Part shown: piece after piece, positions 32,754-41,916 of the stretch | Position numbering within the stretch: the stretch's first letter is position 1 | How the letters are laid out: the number at the start of each line of letters is the position of its first letter | Origin: Streptomyces sp. Edi4 | GTDB taxonomy: Bacteria; Actinomycetota; Actinomycetes; Streptomycetales; Streptomycetaceae | NCBI RefSeq assembly: GCF_040253615.1 | Contig: NZ_JBEJGY010000004.1 | Location: forward strand, 4,464,001 to 4,528,000 | Length of the DNA stretch: 64,000 nucleotides | Direction: 5' to 3' | Position numbers and translations under genes: made by a program | The notes under the pieces: model-generated | The model's database searches: none | What the model was told of the DNA's origin: nothing | Seen by the model: only the letters and a program-made list of their open reading frames with translations

Positions 32754-33431
32754 TCAGGTGCTCTCGCCCTGCGTGGGGGACTGGAGCTCGTCGGCGTGTT
32801 CGCCGGTGACCAGGTAGACGACGCGCTTGGCGACCGACACCGCGTGGTCCGCGTACCGCTCGTAGTAGCGGCCCAGCAGCGTGACGTCCACGGCGGTCTC
32901 GATGCCGTGCTTCCAGCGGTCGTCCATCAGGTGCTGGAAGAGCGTGCGGTGCAGCAGGTCCATCTCGTCGTCGTCCTGCTCCAGTTGGAGGGCCAGGTCG
33001 ACGTCCTTGGTGATGATGACCTCGGCGGCCTTGGCCATCAGGCGCTGGGCGAGCTGGCCCATCTCCAGGATGGTGGCGTGCAGGTCGTTGGGGACGGCAC
33101 GCTCGGGGTAGCGCAGCCGGGTCAGCTTGGCCACGTGCTGGGCGAGGTCGCCGGCGCGCTCCAAGTCGGCGCTCATCCGCAGCGAGGTCACGACGATGCG
33201 CAGGTCGGTGGCGACCGGCTGCTGGCGCGCGAGCAGGGCTATGGCGCGGGCCTCCAGGTCGTGCTGGAGGTCGTCGACCTTCTGGTCGGCGGCGATCACG
33301 TTCTCGGCGAGCTTCAGGTCCGCGTCGAGCATGGCCGTGGTGGCGCGCCCGATCGCCGACCCGACGAGCCGGGCCATCTCGACCAGGCCCTCGCCGATCG
33401 AGTCAAGTTCCTCGTGGTACGCGTCACGCAT
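32754..33431 (-). CDS. phoU: Phosphate transport system regulator PhoU
   Basis: A 225-residue all-helical protein made of two PhoU repeats (about residues 10-105 and 115-210), with metal-binding stretches (ATDLRIVVTSLRMSADLERA, YYERYADHAVSVAKRVVYLV). PhoU links Pst transporter status to the PhoR kinase and keeps the Pho response off in phosphate excess. Divergent from phoR-phoP, with a PHO box between. Confidence 0.95.
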   Translation of the reverse strand: MRDAYHEELDSIGEGLVEMARLVGSAIGRATTAMLDADLKLAENVIAADQKVDDLQHDLEARAIALLARQQPVATDLRIVVTSLRMSADLERAGDLAQHVAKLTRLRYPERAVPNDLHATILEMGQLAQRLMAKAAEVIITKDVDLALQLEQDDDEMDLLHRTLFQHLMDDRWKHGIETAVDVTLLGRYYERYADHAVSVAKRVVYLVTGEHADELQSPTQGEST

Positions 33432-33598
33432 GGGTGTGCCTCTCTCAAGGGTTCTCAGGGGTTCGCAGGGGTCTCGAGGGGTCTCGAGGGGTCTCGGCGG
33501 TTCTCGGTGGGCCTCGACGGTCTCCGGAGCCGGGGGGAGGGGGAGCCTGTGACCCTCACGTTCCCACGGTCCGTTCCGTACGCGTCCGGTTCGGCCAC

Positions 33599-33631
33599 AA
33601 GAAGTGAACCGTCCCCGTCACCTCGGTGAAC
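33599..33631 (-). promoter_or_regulatory. PHO box (PhoP operator) in the phoU/phoRP control region
   Basis: On the minus strand two GTTCAC elements begin exactly 22 bp apart (complements of GTGAAC at 33604-33609 and 33626-33631), i.e. two 11-bp direct-repeat units with a weaker unit (TGACGGGGACG) between. This is the form of Streptomyces PHO boxes, with consensus GTTCACC. PhoP is known to bind this divergent region and to control its own operon. Confidence 0.8.
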
Positions 33632-33704
33632 TCTGGGCGACGAACGTTCGAGCAGGCGCTCTTTTGGCTGGGAGAGTGTCAGTGGGGCCGCATAACCTGG
33701 ACGC

Positions 33705-34991
33705 ATGGACGTGAACGCGGCGGTCGCCGCATTGGCAGCGATCGCCGGGGTGTGCACCGGCGTGATCGCCATGCTGGCGTTCCGCTGGAGCGAGCGGGAC
33801 CAGGCACGGCCCACCCGGTCGTCGCTGCACACCGACGCGGTCCTGCCCCCGGGCGTGGACACCGTCCTGTCCGTGCTGCGCTCGTCCGCCGTCGTGCTCG
33901 ACGAGGGCGATTCGGTGGTCAAGGCCAGCTCGGCGGCGTACGCGCTCGGCCTGGTCAGGGGCGGCAAGCTGGCCGTCGAGCCCATGCTGCACATGGCGCG
34001 CGACACCCGGCGCGACGGCGAGATACGGCAGGTCGAGCTCGACCTGCCCCGGCGCGGCACCGGCCGGGGCGAAGCCCTCGCGGTCTCCGCCCGGGTCGCC
34101 CCGCTCGGCTCCCGCCTCGTGCTGCTCCTGGTGGAGGACTTGACGGAGGCCCGCCGCATCGAGGCCGTACGGCGTGACTTCGTGGCCAACGTCAGCCATG
34201 AGCTCAAGACCCCGACGGGGGCGCTCTCGCTGCTCTCCGAGGCCGTGATGGACGCGTCGGACGACCCCGAGGCGGTCACCCGCTTCGCCGGCCGGATGCA
34301 GATCGAGGCGACCCGGCTGACCAACCTCGTCCAGGAGCTCATCGACCTCTCCCGGGTCCAGAATGACGACCCCCTTGAGGACGCCGAGCCGGTCCGCGTG
34401 GACGAGCTCGTCGCCGAGGCCATGGACCGCTCGCGCCACCCCGCGTCAACCAAGCAGATCACCATGGCCGCCGGCGGCACCGCCGACCTGCATGTCTGGG
34501 GCAACCGGGGCCAGCTCGCGGCCGCGCTCGGCAACCTCGTCGAGAACGCCGTGAACTACTCGCCGGCCAGGACCCGGGTCGGCATCGCCGCCCGGCGCAT
34601 CGCGGCGCCCGGGGGTGACATGATCGAGATCGCCGTGACCGACCAGGGCATAGGGATCTCCGAGAAGGACCGCGAGCGCGTCTTCGAGCGCTTCTACCGG
34701 GTCGACCCGGCCCGCTCCCGTGCCACCGGCGGCACGGGCCTCGGGCTCGCCATCGTCAAACACGTGGCCGCCTCGCACGGCGGGGAGGTCACGGTGTGGA
34801 GCTCCGAGGGACAAGGCTCCACCTTCACCCTGCGGCTGCCGGAAGCCGGCGCCGTTCGGGATCGCGCCTCCCGGCGCGACCCGGTCACGGTCGACGAGGA
34901 CGACGACGTTCCGGACGTTCCGTACGAGACCTTCAGTTCCGCTGTGCCTGTTTCCCAAGCCATAGTTCCTGCCCCGGAGGTCCTTCCGTGA
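33705..34991 (+). CDS. phoR: Sensor histidine kinase PhoR
   Basis: Membrane-bound kinase of 428 residues that phosphorylates PhoP when phosphate is scarce. One N-terminal membrane helix (about 4-22) leads to a PAS-like linker, then the dimer domain with phospho-His in FVANVSHELKTPTGAL (His165) and the ATPase domain (NLVENAVNYS, DQGIGISEKD, GGTGLGLAIVKH). The 428-residue length and SenX3-like form are usual. It overlaps phoP by 4 bp (GTGA). Confidence 0.95.
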   Translation: MDVNAAVAALAAIAGVCTGVIAMLAFRWSERDQARPTRSSLHTDAVLPPGVDTVLSVLRSSAVVLDEGDSVVKASSAAYALGLVRGGKLAVEPMLHMARDTRRDGEIRQVELDLPRRGTGRGEALAVSARVAPLGSRLVLLLVEDLTEARRIEAVRRDFVANVSHELKTPTGALSLLSEAVMDASDDPEAVTRFAGRMQIEATRLTNLVQELIDLSRVQNDDPLEDAEPVRVDELVAEAMDRSRHPASTKQITMAAGGTADLHVWGNRGQLAAALGNLVENAVNYSPARTRVGIAARRIAAPGGDMIEIAVTDQGIGISEKDRERVFERFYRVDPARSRATGGTGLGLAIVKHVAASHGGEVTVWSSEGQGSTFTLRLPEAGAVRDRASRRDPVTVDEDDDVPDVPYETFSSAVPVSQAIVPAPEVLP

Positions 34992-35668
34992 CCCGAGTGC
35001 TCGTCGTCGAGGATGAGGAATCCTTCAGCGACGCCCTGTCCTACATGCTCCGCAAGGAGGGCTTCGAGGTCGCGGTGGCGGCCACCGGGCCCGACGGCCT
35101 TGACGAGTTCGAGCGCAACGGCGCCGACCTCGTGCTGCTCGACCTGATGCTGCCGGGGCTGCCCGGCACCGAGGTCTGCCGCCAGCTGCGCGGCCGCTCC
35201 AACGTGCCGGTCATCATGGTGACGGCCAAGGACAGCGAGATCGACAAGGTCGTGGGCCTTGAGATAGGCGCTGACGACTACGTCACCAAGCCGTTCTCCT
35301 CGCGCGAGCTGGTGGCCCGCATCCGCGCCGTCCTGCGCCGCCGCGGCGAACCGGAGGAGGTCACCCCGGCGGCCCTTGAGGCGGGCCTGGTCCGGATGGA
35401 CGTCGACCGGCACGTGGTGACCGTCTCCGGCGCCAAGGTCGACCTGCCGCTGAAGGAGTTCGACCTCCTGGAGATGCTGCTGCGCAACGCGGGCCGCGTG
35501 CTGACGCGCATGCAGCTCATCGACCGGGTGTGGGGCGCGGACTACGTGGGCGACACCAAGACCCTCGACGTCCACGTCAAGCGCCTGCGCGCCAAGATCG
35601 AGCCGGACCCGGGCGCGCCGCGCTATCTGGTCACGGTCCGCGGCCTCGGGTACAAGTTCGAGCCGTAG
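34988..35668 (+). CDS. phoP: Response regulator PhoP
   Basis: OmpR-class regulator of 226 residues that activates phosphate scavenging and represses antibiotic production. The receiver has EDEE at residues 8-11, phospho-Asp52 in LLDLMLPG and Lys in YVTKPFSS; the winged helix ends VTVRGLGYKFEP. The GTG start overlaps the phoR stop, so translation is coupled. A perfect 19-bp hairpin terminates the operon. Confidence 0.96.
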   Translation: MTRVLVVEDEESFSDALSYMLRKEGFEVAVAATGPDGLDEFERNGADLVLLDLMLPGLPGTEVCRQLRGRSNVPVIMVTAKDSEIDKVVGLEIGADDYVTKPFSSRELVARIRAVLRRRGEPEEVTPAALEAGLVRMDVDRHVVTVSGAKVDLPLKEFDLLEMLLRNAGRVLTRMQLIDRVWGADYVGDTKTLDVHVKRLRAKIEPDPGAPRYLVTVRGLGYKFEP

Positions 35669-35712
35669 GCCGCGTGGCCTCGTGTCAGGGGCCACTCACG
35701 CCGCTCGCGGAT

Positions 35713-35756
35713 GCGTGAAGGGCGCCCCACCGTGGTCGGTGGGGCGCCCTTCACGC
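35713..35756 (+). terminator. Intrinsic terminator of phoRP
   Basis: Perfect 19-bp stem (35713-35731 with 35738-35756) and GTGGTC loop, 44 bp after phoP. Confidence 0.9.
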
Positions 35757-35886
35757 GTTGTCCCGGCGGTACCGCCCGGCCCCTCGCGCGTCCGGGCCGG
35801 CCGGTGTCCGGTCAGATTCGGACAGATTCGGTCAGATCCGGATGGTGTCCGGCCGGTGTCCTGGTCAGTGCCCGGTCAGTGCCCGG

Positions 35887-36555
35887 TCAGTGCCCGGTGG
35901 TGGTGGCGCTGTGCGTCGCCGCGCCGGAGCCCGCGGGCTTGCCGCTGCTGCCGCCGACGCCCGGCGTGTTCGGCGTGGCCGCGCCGGACGGGGTGCCCGA
36001 GGGCGCGCCCGACGGCGTGCCCGACGCGGAGGTCTTGGGCTTCGGGAGCTCGCTGGGGCCGACACCCTCGAAGTAGCTGGTGGCCGGGACCACGTAGGCG
36101 GCCAGGCTCACGGCGCCGGTCTGGCTGAACTGGAAGGTGACCTTCTGGGCGTCACCGTTCTTGGCGGCCTCGCGGCCGTTGTCGATGACCGCGGAGGCGT
36201 TGCCCTTGCCGCCGAGCACGACCGAGCCGTGCGCGGGGACGGTGATGGGACCCGTGCCCTTGCCGGGGGAGAGCTTGACGGTGGCGCTGCCGACCTGGAC
36301 GGAGTCCAGGGTCTGCGGGTCCTTGCCGTTGTTGAACAGCGTCGCGGCGACGACGGCCGGGCCCTCGGCGTCGGGCTTCGGCTGGGTGACGACCGTCGCG
36401 TTCTGGACCTTGATGTCGCCGACGGTGACGTAGGCGTTGTCCGCCTTGACTCCGAGCGTCTGCGCTCCGTTGCCCGCCGCACAGGCGGAGAGGGAAGCGA
36501 GCGAGAACGCGATGGCAGAAGCGGCGAGGGCGCCGCGTCGAAGGCTGCGGCTCAC
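35887..36555 (-). CDS. Predicted lipoprotein, PCu(A)C-like
   Basis: A 222-residue exported lipoprotein: basic start, hydrophobic core and lipobox LSAC with Cys25. The middle (about residues 30-165) is a beta-rich domain (VTVGDIKVQNATVVTQPKPD, GPAVVAATLFNNGKDPQTLD) resembling DUF461/PCu(A)C copper-chaperone folds, but the His/Met metal ligands of true copper chaperones are not evident. The tail is Ser/Thr/Gly/Pro-rich. The short repeat TCAGTGCCCGG occurs three times at its 3' end (35867-35900). Confidence 0.8.
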   Translation of the reverse strand: MSRSLRRGALAASAIAFSLASLSACAAGNGAQTLGVKADNAYVTVGDIKVQNATVVTQPKPDAEGPAVVAATLFNNGKDPQTLDSVQVGSATVKLSPGKGTGPITVPAHGSVVLGGKGNASAVIDNGREAAKNGDAQKVTFQFSQTGAVSLAAYVVPATSYFEGVGPSELPKPKTSASGTPSGAPSGTPSGAATPNTPGVGGSSGKPAGSGAATHSATTTGH

Positions 36556-37174
36556 GGCGGCGGCAACTCCTTGGACGTACGAGACGGGCTTCGGACGGGG
36601 CTACGGGTCAGCCGGCCGCATGCCTGAGGGCCGGCTAAGGGTGTGTCAGCGGGCCTAGATTACCGAGCCGCCCCACCCGCCCCGCACCCGACCCGCCCCT
36701 ACGGACGACGGGCCCGGCCAACTTGAGTGGATCACACGCCCCGGCCCTCCTTTCGGGCGCCGTTCGCATAGGGCGGGTGATCAATTCCCGGTGCCGCCAC
36801 ACATTCCTTACGGAAAATCCGCGAGACGGTCCGGCCGGACCGTTCGTTGATCAATTCGGGGAATGAGCAGAATGAATGGCGCTCAGCCGAACGGGTGAAC
36901 GAGCGCCGAACGGAGTAGATGAAGTTCACCGTCCGGAACCCGGCAAAACGGGACGTTCGGCATGTCGGAGGCGGGTTCGCGGGCGCCCGGCGCAGGCGTT
37001 TCGCAGCTCCTTCGCAGCCGCTCCGACCTGCGAATACCGCCCTCCGGAAGCCCTCCGCAGCACGATCCTGGCGCAGTTGTCAAGCCCCGAGATATGCCCT
37101 GACCTGCGAAAACGCCATTCAGAAGACGCCGTATCCGTGTTACCCTGGATAGCCACGGAAGGGGTACCTGTCAC
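36556..37174. promoter_or_regulatory. Long divergent control region between lipoprotein gene and carD
   Basis: A 619-bp gene-free stretch, AT-richer than its surroundings. It contains a perfect 18-bp palindrome (ACGGTCCGG and complement, 36826-36843) flanked by two direct copies of TGATCAATTC (36778-36787 and 36848-36857). The carD promoter lies at its right end. No ORF in it has plausible codon use. Confidence 0.6.
37118..37146 (+). promoter_or_regulatory. Candidate carD promoter
   Basis: TTCAGA (37118-37123), 17-bp spacer, TACCCT (37141-37146), a good match to HrdB-type promoters in Streptomyces, 28 bp upstream of the carD start with GGAAGGGG in between. Confidence 0.6.
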
Positions 37175-37657
37175 ATGACGTTCAAGGTTGGCGACACCGT
37201 GGTCTATCCCCATCACGGGGCCGCGCTGATCGAGGCTATCGAAACTCGCCAGATCAAAGGCGTGGACAAGACCTACTTGGTGCTCAAGGTCGCCCAGGGC
37301 GACTTGACTGTGCGCGTGCCCGCTGACAATGCGGAGTTCGTCGGCGTTCGCGATGTAGTTGGGCAGGACGGGCTGGACCGGGTCTTCGAGGTGCTGCGCG
37401 CGCCGTACGCGGAGGAGCCCACGAACTGGTCCCGTCGTTACAAGGCAAACCTGGAGAAGCTCGCCTCCGGCGACGTCATCAAGGTCGCCGAAGTGGTGCG
37501 TGACCTGTGGCGTCGTGAGCGCGAGCGCGGACTGTCCGCGGGTGAGAAGCGCATGCTCGCCAAGGCGCGCCAGATCCTGGTGAGCGAGCTGGCCCTCGCG
37601 GAGAACACCAACGAAGACAAGGCCGAGGCCCTGCTCGACGAGGTTCTCGCGTCCTGA
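37175..37657 (+). CDS. carD: CarD-family RNA polymerase-binding regulator
   Basis: Essential-type transcription factor of 160 residues that binds the RNA polymerase beta subunit and stabilises open complexes at housekeeping promoters. The N-terminal Tudor-like RID domain begins FKVGDTVVYPHHGAA; the helical C-terminal half has the conserved Trp in VRDLWRRERERGLSAGEKRM. Usual length. Tandem palindromes follow the gene. Confidence 0.95.
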   Translation: MTFKVGDTVVYPHHGAALIEAIETRQIKGVDKTYLVLKVAQGDLTVRVPADNAEFVGVRDVVGQDGLDRVFEVLRAPYAEEPTNWSRRYKANLEKLASGDVIKVAEVVRDLWRRERERGLSAGEKRMLAKARQILVSELALAENTNEDKAEALLDEVLAS

Positions 37658-37664
37658 CGCCGCT

Positions 37665-37707
37665 GGGCCTGTCCGGGACAGGCCCTGATTCCGGGGCGCG
37701 CCCCGGA
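37665..37707 (+). terminator. Two adjacent palindromes after carD
   Basis: GGGCCTGTCC-G-GGACAGGCCC (37665-37685), then the 18-bp palindrome TCCGGGGCGCGCCCCGGA (37690-37707). Probable bipartite terminator. The rest of the 313-bp gap to ispD (to 37970) is C-rich and holds no gene. Confidence 0.6.
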
Positions 37708-37970
37708 TGCCCGGCATTGCCGCGGTGCCCGCTGACCAGCAGAGAGAAATGCTGTGTCGCCGGGCGCTGCGGCATGTTCGTATCCCCGTATGTTCAAATC
37801 CCCCGGGTGCCCCGCGCCCCGGGTCGTACCCCCCGGTTCGCGTACCCCCCGGGCGCCTGCCTGACCGGTCGTCACGGAAGGGCCGGTCACGGCCTCGCGC
37901 CCCGCACTCCCCCGCTCCGGAAGCAGGGGGTACCCCCAGGCCATACCCACGTCGTTTGAGGACACAAACC

Positions 37971-38708
37971 TTGTCTGACGAATCGCGCCCCTTCCGCGCG
38001 GCCGCGGTGGTTCCAGCGGCCGGACGCGGCGTACGGCTCGGCCCGGGCGCCCCCAAGGCGCTGCGGACGCTGAGCGGGACGCCCATGCTCGTGCACGCCG
38101 TCCGGGCGATGGCCGCCTCGCGCGCCGTCTCGCTCGTCGTGGTGGTGGCCCCGCCGGACGGCGCCACCGAGGTGAAGAACCTCCTGGCCGAGCACGCCCT
38201 GCCCGACCGGACGGACTTCCTCGTGGTGCCCGGCGGTGCGAGCCGCCAGGAGTCCGTGAAGCTCGGCCTCGACGCGCTGCCGCCCGGCTTCGACGCCGTC
38301 CTGGTCCACGACGCGGCCCGTCCGCTGGTCCCCGTCGACACCGTGGACGCGGTGATCGAGGCCGTACGCGACGGCGCGCCCGCCGTGGTGCCAGCGCTGC
38401 CGCTCGCCGACACCGTCAAGCAGGTCGAGCCGAGCGAGGACGGCTCGCCCGAGCGGGTCGTGGCGACCCCCGAGCGGTCCAGGCTGCGCGCGGTGCAGAC
38501 GCCGCAGGGCTTCGACCACGACACGCTCGTACGCGCCCACGCGACGGTCACCGGCACCGTCACCGACGACGCCGGCATGATCGAGCAGCTGGGTCTGCCG
38601 GTTGTGGTGGTGCCCGGGCACGAAGAGGCGTTCAAGGTGACCCGGCCGCTGGACCTCGTCCTCGCCGAGGCCGTACTCGCACGACGGAGGGCCAACGATG
38701 GCTTCTGA
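37971..38708 (+). CDS. ispD: 2-C-methyl-D-erythritol 4-phosphate cytidylyltransferase
   Basis: Third step of the non-mevalonate isoprenoid pathway, making CDP-methylerythritol. The 245-residue protein has the CTP loop VVPAAGRGVRLGPGAPKAL (about 13-31) and the second family motif LVHDAARPLV near residue 115. The start is a TTG at 37971, 5 nt after TTGAGGAC; no in-frame ATG or GTG is near. It overlaps ispF by 11 bp. Confidence 0.95.
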   Translation: MSDESRPFRAAAVVPAAGRGVRLGPGAPKALRTLSGTPMLVHAVRAMAASRAVSLVVVVAPPDGATEVKNLLAEHALPDRTDFLVVPGGASRQESVKLGLDALPPGFDAVLVHDAARPLVPVDTVDAVIEAVRDGAPAVVPALPLADTVKQVEPSEDGSPERVVATPERSRLRAVQTPQGFDHDTLVRAHATVTGTVTDDAGMIEQLGLPVVVVPGHEEAFKVTRPLDLVLAEAVLARRRANDGF

Positions 38709-39213
38709 GCACCCCGCGTCCGCGCCCCTGATCCCGCTGGTCGGCATCGGCACCGACGTCCACGCCTTCGAGCGCGGGCGCGAGCTGTGGTGCGCCGGGC
38801 TGCTGTGGGACGGCCCCCAGGACACCGAGTACGGCCTGGCCGGCCACTCCGACGGCGACGTCGCCGCCCACGCGGCCTGCGACGCGATCTTCTCGGCGGC
38901 CGGCATCGGCGACCTCGGCGCCCACTTCGGCACCGACCGCCCCGAGTGGTCCGGCGCGTCGGGCACCGCCCTGCTCGCGGAGGCCGCGCGGGTCGTGCGC
39001 GCCGAGGGATTCGAGATCGGCAACATCGCGGTGCAGGTCATCGGCGTACGCCCGAAGATCGGCAAGCGGCGCGAAGAGGCGCAGAAGGCGCTGTCGGCGG
39101 CCGCCGGCGCGCCGGTCGCGGTGTCCGGGACCACCACCGACGGCCTCGGCCTGACCGGTCGCGCCGAAGGGCTCGCGGCGGTGGCCACGGCGCTGGTGTA
39201 CCGGGCGCCGTAG
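38698..39213 (+). CDS. ispF: 2-C-methyl-D-erythritol 2,4-cyclodiphosphate synthase
   Basis: Zinc enzyme of 171 residues, forming the cyclic diphosphate in the MEP pathway. VGIGTDVHAF with Asp/His zinc ligands, GHSDGDVAAHAACDAIFSAA as the second motif and TTDGLGLTGR near the C-terminus. Translated from within the end of ispD, as often seen. Confidence 0.96.
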   Translation: MASEHPASAPLIPLVGIGTDVHAFERGRELWCAGLLWDGPQDTEYGLAGHSDGDVAAHAACDAIFSAAGIGDLGAHFGTDRPEWSGASGTALLAEAARVVRAEGFEIGNIAVQVIGVRPKIGKRREEAQKALSAAAGAPVAVSGTTTDGLGLTGRAEGLAAVATALVYRAP

Positions 39214-39378
39214 GGGCGGGCGGCGCCCGGCGGACCGGGCCCCGGCGCCCACGGGTGACCGTCACGGGCGGCGACGAAGATCGTCCGGCGGCGTCGGCGC
39301 CCCACAGTCGTCAAATTGTGTGCCCCGAGCCCCGCAAAGGGTCGCGGGGCACTGCTATCGGGCCACTACCCTGGTGGG

Positions 39379-40776
39379 GTGACCATTCGCCTGTACGACA
39401 CCAGCGCCCGGCAGATTCGTGACTTCGTCCCGCTCACGCAGGGTTGTGTCTCGATCTACCTGTGTGGCGCCACCGTCCAGGCGGCCCCGCACATCGGCCA
39501 CATCCGCTCGGGGCTCAACTTCGACATCATGCGCCGCTGGTTCACCTACCGCGGTTACGACGTCACGTTCATCCGCAACGTCACCGACATCGACGACAAG
39601 ATCATCAAGAAGGCAGCCGAGCAGGGCCGCCCGTGGTGGTCGATCGGGTACGAGAACGAGCGGGCCTTCAACGACGGCTACACCGCGCTCGGCTGCCTGC
39701 CGCCCACCTACGAGCCGCGTGCCACCGGCCACATCACCGAGATGATCGAGATGATGCGCGGCCTCATCGAGCGCGGCCACGCCTATGAGGCGGACGGCAG
39801 CGTCTACTTCGACGTGCGCTCCTTCCCCGGCTACCTCCAGCTCTCCAACCAGGACGTCGACGACCTGCGCCAGCCCGACGAGGGTGTCGCGGGCAAGCGC
39901 GACCCCAGGGACTTCGCGATGTGGAAGGCGTCCAAGCCGGGCGAGCCCGACTGGGAGACGCCGTGGGGGCGCGGCCGGCCCGGCTGGCACCTGGAGTGCT
40001 CGGCGATGGCCCACAAGTACCTGGGCAGCGCCTTCGACATCCACGGCGGCGGCATCGACCTGATCTTCCCGCACCACGAGAACGAGATCGCCCAGGCCCA
40101 GGCCTTCGGCGACGCCTTCGCCTCGTACTGGGCGCACAACGCCTGGGTGACGATGTCCGGCGAGAAGATGTCGAAGTCGCTCGGCAACAGCGTGCTCGTC
40201 TCCGAGATGGTCAAGCGCTGGCGCCCGATCGTGCTGCGCTACTACCTGGGCACCCCGCACTACCGCTCGATGATCGAGTACAGCGAGGAGGCCCTGCGCG
40301 AGGCCGAGTCGGCGTTCGCGCGCATCGAGGGGTTCATCCAGCGCGTGGTGGAGAAGGCGGGGGGCGTCGTCGAGCCCGCCGCCGAGGTGCCGCCGGCCTT
40401 CGCGGAGGCGATGGACGACGACCTCGGCGTGCCCGGGGCCCTCGCGATCGTCCACACCACCGTGCGCCAGGGCAACAGCGCGCTGGCCGCCGACGACAAG
40501 GAAGCGGCCACCCAGCGCCTGGCCGAGGTGCGGGCCATGCTCGGCGTGCTCGGCCTCGACCCGCTCGACCCGCGGTGGGCCGAGGAGAGCGACCGGGGCG
40601 ACGACCTGCACGGGGCCGTCGACACGCTCGTACGCCTCGTCCTTGAGCAGCGCGAGGCCGCCAGGACCCGCAAGGACTGGGCGACCGCGGACGCGATCCG
40701 CGACCAGCTGACCCAGTCGGGCCTGGTCATCGAGGACAGCCCCAGCGGCCCCCGCTGGACCCTCGGCCCGCGCTGA
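39379..40776 (+). CDS. cysS: Cysteinyl-tRNA synthetase
   Basis: Class I aminoacyl-tRNA synthetase, 465 residues. The HIGH motif is APHIGHIRSG; KMSKS is GEKMSKSLGNS near residue 265; zinc ligands include Cys in YLCGATVQ and in HLECSAM. The GTG at 39379 follows TACCCT by 7 nt (39366-39371), suggesting a leaderless transcript. A hairpin ends the gene. Confidence 0.96.
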   Translation: MTIRLYDTSARQIRDFVPLTQGCVSIYLCGATVQAAPHIGHIRSGLNFDIMRRWFTYRGYDVTFIRNVTDIDDKIIKKAAEQGRPWWSIGYENERAFNDGYTALGCLPPTYEPRATGHITEMIEMMRGLIERGHAYEADGSVYFDVRSFPGYLQLSNQDVDDLRQPDEGVAGKRDPRDFAMWKASKPGEPDWETPWGRGRPGWHLECSAMAHKYLGSAFDIHGGGIDLIFPHHENEIAQAQAFGDAFASYWAHNAWVTMSGEKMSKSLGNSVLVSEMVKRWRPIVLRYYLGTPHYRSMIEYSEEALREAESAFARIEGFIQRVVEKAGGVVEPAAEVPPAFAEAMDDDLGVPGALAIVHTTVRQGNSALAADDKEAATQRLAEVRAMLGVLGLDPLDPRWAEESDRGDDLHGAVDTLVRLVLEQREAARTRKDWATADAIRDQLTQSGLVIEDSPSGPRWTLGPR

Positions 40777-40786
40777 GCGCTCGCGA

Positions 40787-40814
40787 TGTGCCGCCCGGGC
40801 GATCGGGCGGCACA
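40787..40814 (+). terminator. Intrinsic terminator of cysS
   Basis: TGTGCCGCCCG and its complement around a 6-nt loop, 10 bp after cysS, followed by a TTCAT-like AT-richer stretch. Confidence 0.75.
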
Positions 40815-40884
40815 CTTCATATACGTACGTACACGGTCTGCATCCGCATGTGGATCGCGGATTCACTGAGGAAATAGGTAGGTC

Positions 40885-41841
40885 ATGGCCGGGAACAGCC
40901 AGCGCAGGAACCGCCGCACGTCCAACAAGAAGGGCGCCACGGTCGGCAGCGGAGGCCAGCGGCGCCGTGGCCTGGAGGGCAAGGGCCCCACTCCCAAGGC
41001 CGAGGACCGCAAGAAGCACAAGAAGAACCGCATCGCGACCGCCAAGGCCAAGCAGGCCGCGACCCGTCGCCCCGCGCCCCGGCGCGGCGGCGTCAAGGGC
41101 ACGTCCGAGATGGTCGTGGGCCGTAACCCGGTCTTCGAGGCGCTGCGCGACGGCGTGCCCGCCACCACGCTCTACGTCCAGCAGTACATCGACAACGACG
41201 AGCGCGTGCGCGAGGCGCTCCAGCTCGCCGGTGAGCGCGGCAACATCAACCTGATGGAGGCCCCGCGCGTCGAGCTGGACCGCATGACCAACGGGCTCAA
41301 CCACCAGGGCCTGGTCCTCCAGGTCCCGCCGTACGAGTACGCGGACCCGCAGGACCTCACGGCCTTCGCGTACGACAACGGCGAGGACCCGCTGATCGTC
41401 GCCCTCGACGGCGTGACCGACCCGCGCAACCTGGGCGCCATCGTCCGCTCCACGTCCGCGTTCGGCGGCCACGGCGTGGTCGTGCCCGAGCGGCGCGCGG
41501 CCGGCATGACGGCGGGCGCCTGGAAGTCCTCCGCGGGCACCGCGGCGCGTACGCCGGTCTCGCGTGTCACCAACCTGACGCGCGCCCTTGAGGCGTACAA
41601 GAAGGAAGGCCTCACGATCGTGGGCCTCGCCGCCGACGGCGAGCACACGGTCGAGGAGCTGGACCAGATCGGCGGCCCCGTCGTCATCGTGATCGGCAGC
41701 GAGGGCAAGGGACTTGGCCGGCTCGTCGGCGAGACCTGCGACTACCGGGTGCGGATCTCGATGCCGGGCGGCGCCGAATCCCTCAACGCGGGTGTCGCGG
41801 CGGGCATCGTGCTCTACGAAGCGGCCCGCCGACGCGCCTGA
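40885..41841 (+). CDS. rlmB: 23S rRNA (guanosine-2'-O)-methyltransferase RlmB
   Basis: SPOUT (TrmH-family) methyltransferase of 318 residues. A long basic N-terminal extension (residues 1-72, RRNRRTSNKKG) is typical of actinobacteria; the substrate-binding domain starts EMVVGRNPVFEALRDG; the knot has DGVTDPRNLGAIVRS, VVIVIGSEGKGLGRL and SMPGGAESLNAGVAAGI. Modifies G2251-equivalent in the peptidyl-transferase loop. Weak ribosome site AGGTAGG. Confidence 0.94.
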   Translation: MAGNSQRRNRRTSNKKGATVGSGGQRRRGLEGKGPTPKAEDRKKHKKNRIATAKAKQAATRRPAPRRGGVKGTSEMVVGRNPVFEALRDGVPATTLYVQQYIDNDERVREALQLAGERGNINLMEAPRVELDRMTNGLNHQGLVLQVPPYEYADPQDLTAFAYDNGEDPLIVALDGVTDPRNLGAIVRSTSAFGGHGVVVPERRAAGMTAGAWKSSAGTAARTPVSRVTNLTRALEAYKKEGLTIVGLAADGEHTVEELDQIGGPVVIVIGSEGKGLGRLVGETCDYRVRISMPGGAESLNAGVAAGIVLYEAARRRA

Positions 41842-41851
41842 GCTGGGTGAT

Positions 41852-41886
41852 CTTGACGGGTCTCGGACAGATTCGGGCCCGTCAAG
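41852..41886 (+). terminator. Hairpin after rlmB
   Basis: CTTGACGGG and complement with a 17-nt loop between rlmB and the DoxX gene. Confidence 0.55.
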
Positions 41887-41916
41887 CAGTGTCCTAAGCA
41901 CCCATCACTCGGTTAG

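Noticed and set aside
33455..34534. Long leftward frame opposite phoR
   Set aside because: A high-GC shadow frame: Ser/Arg-rich, no ribosome site, fully antisense to a certain kinase gene.
39355..41901. Leftward 848-codon frame opposite cysS and rlmB
   Set aside because: Antisense shadow of two confidently identified genes, caused by GC-rich third positions.
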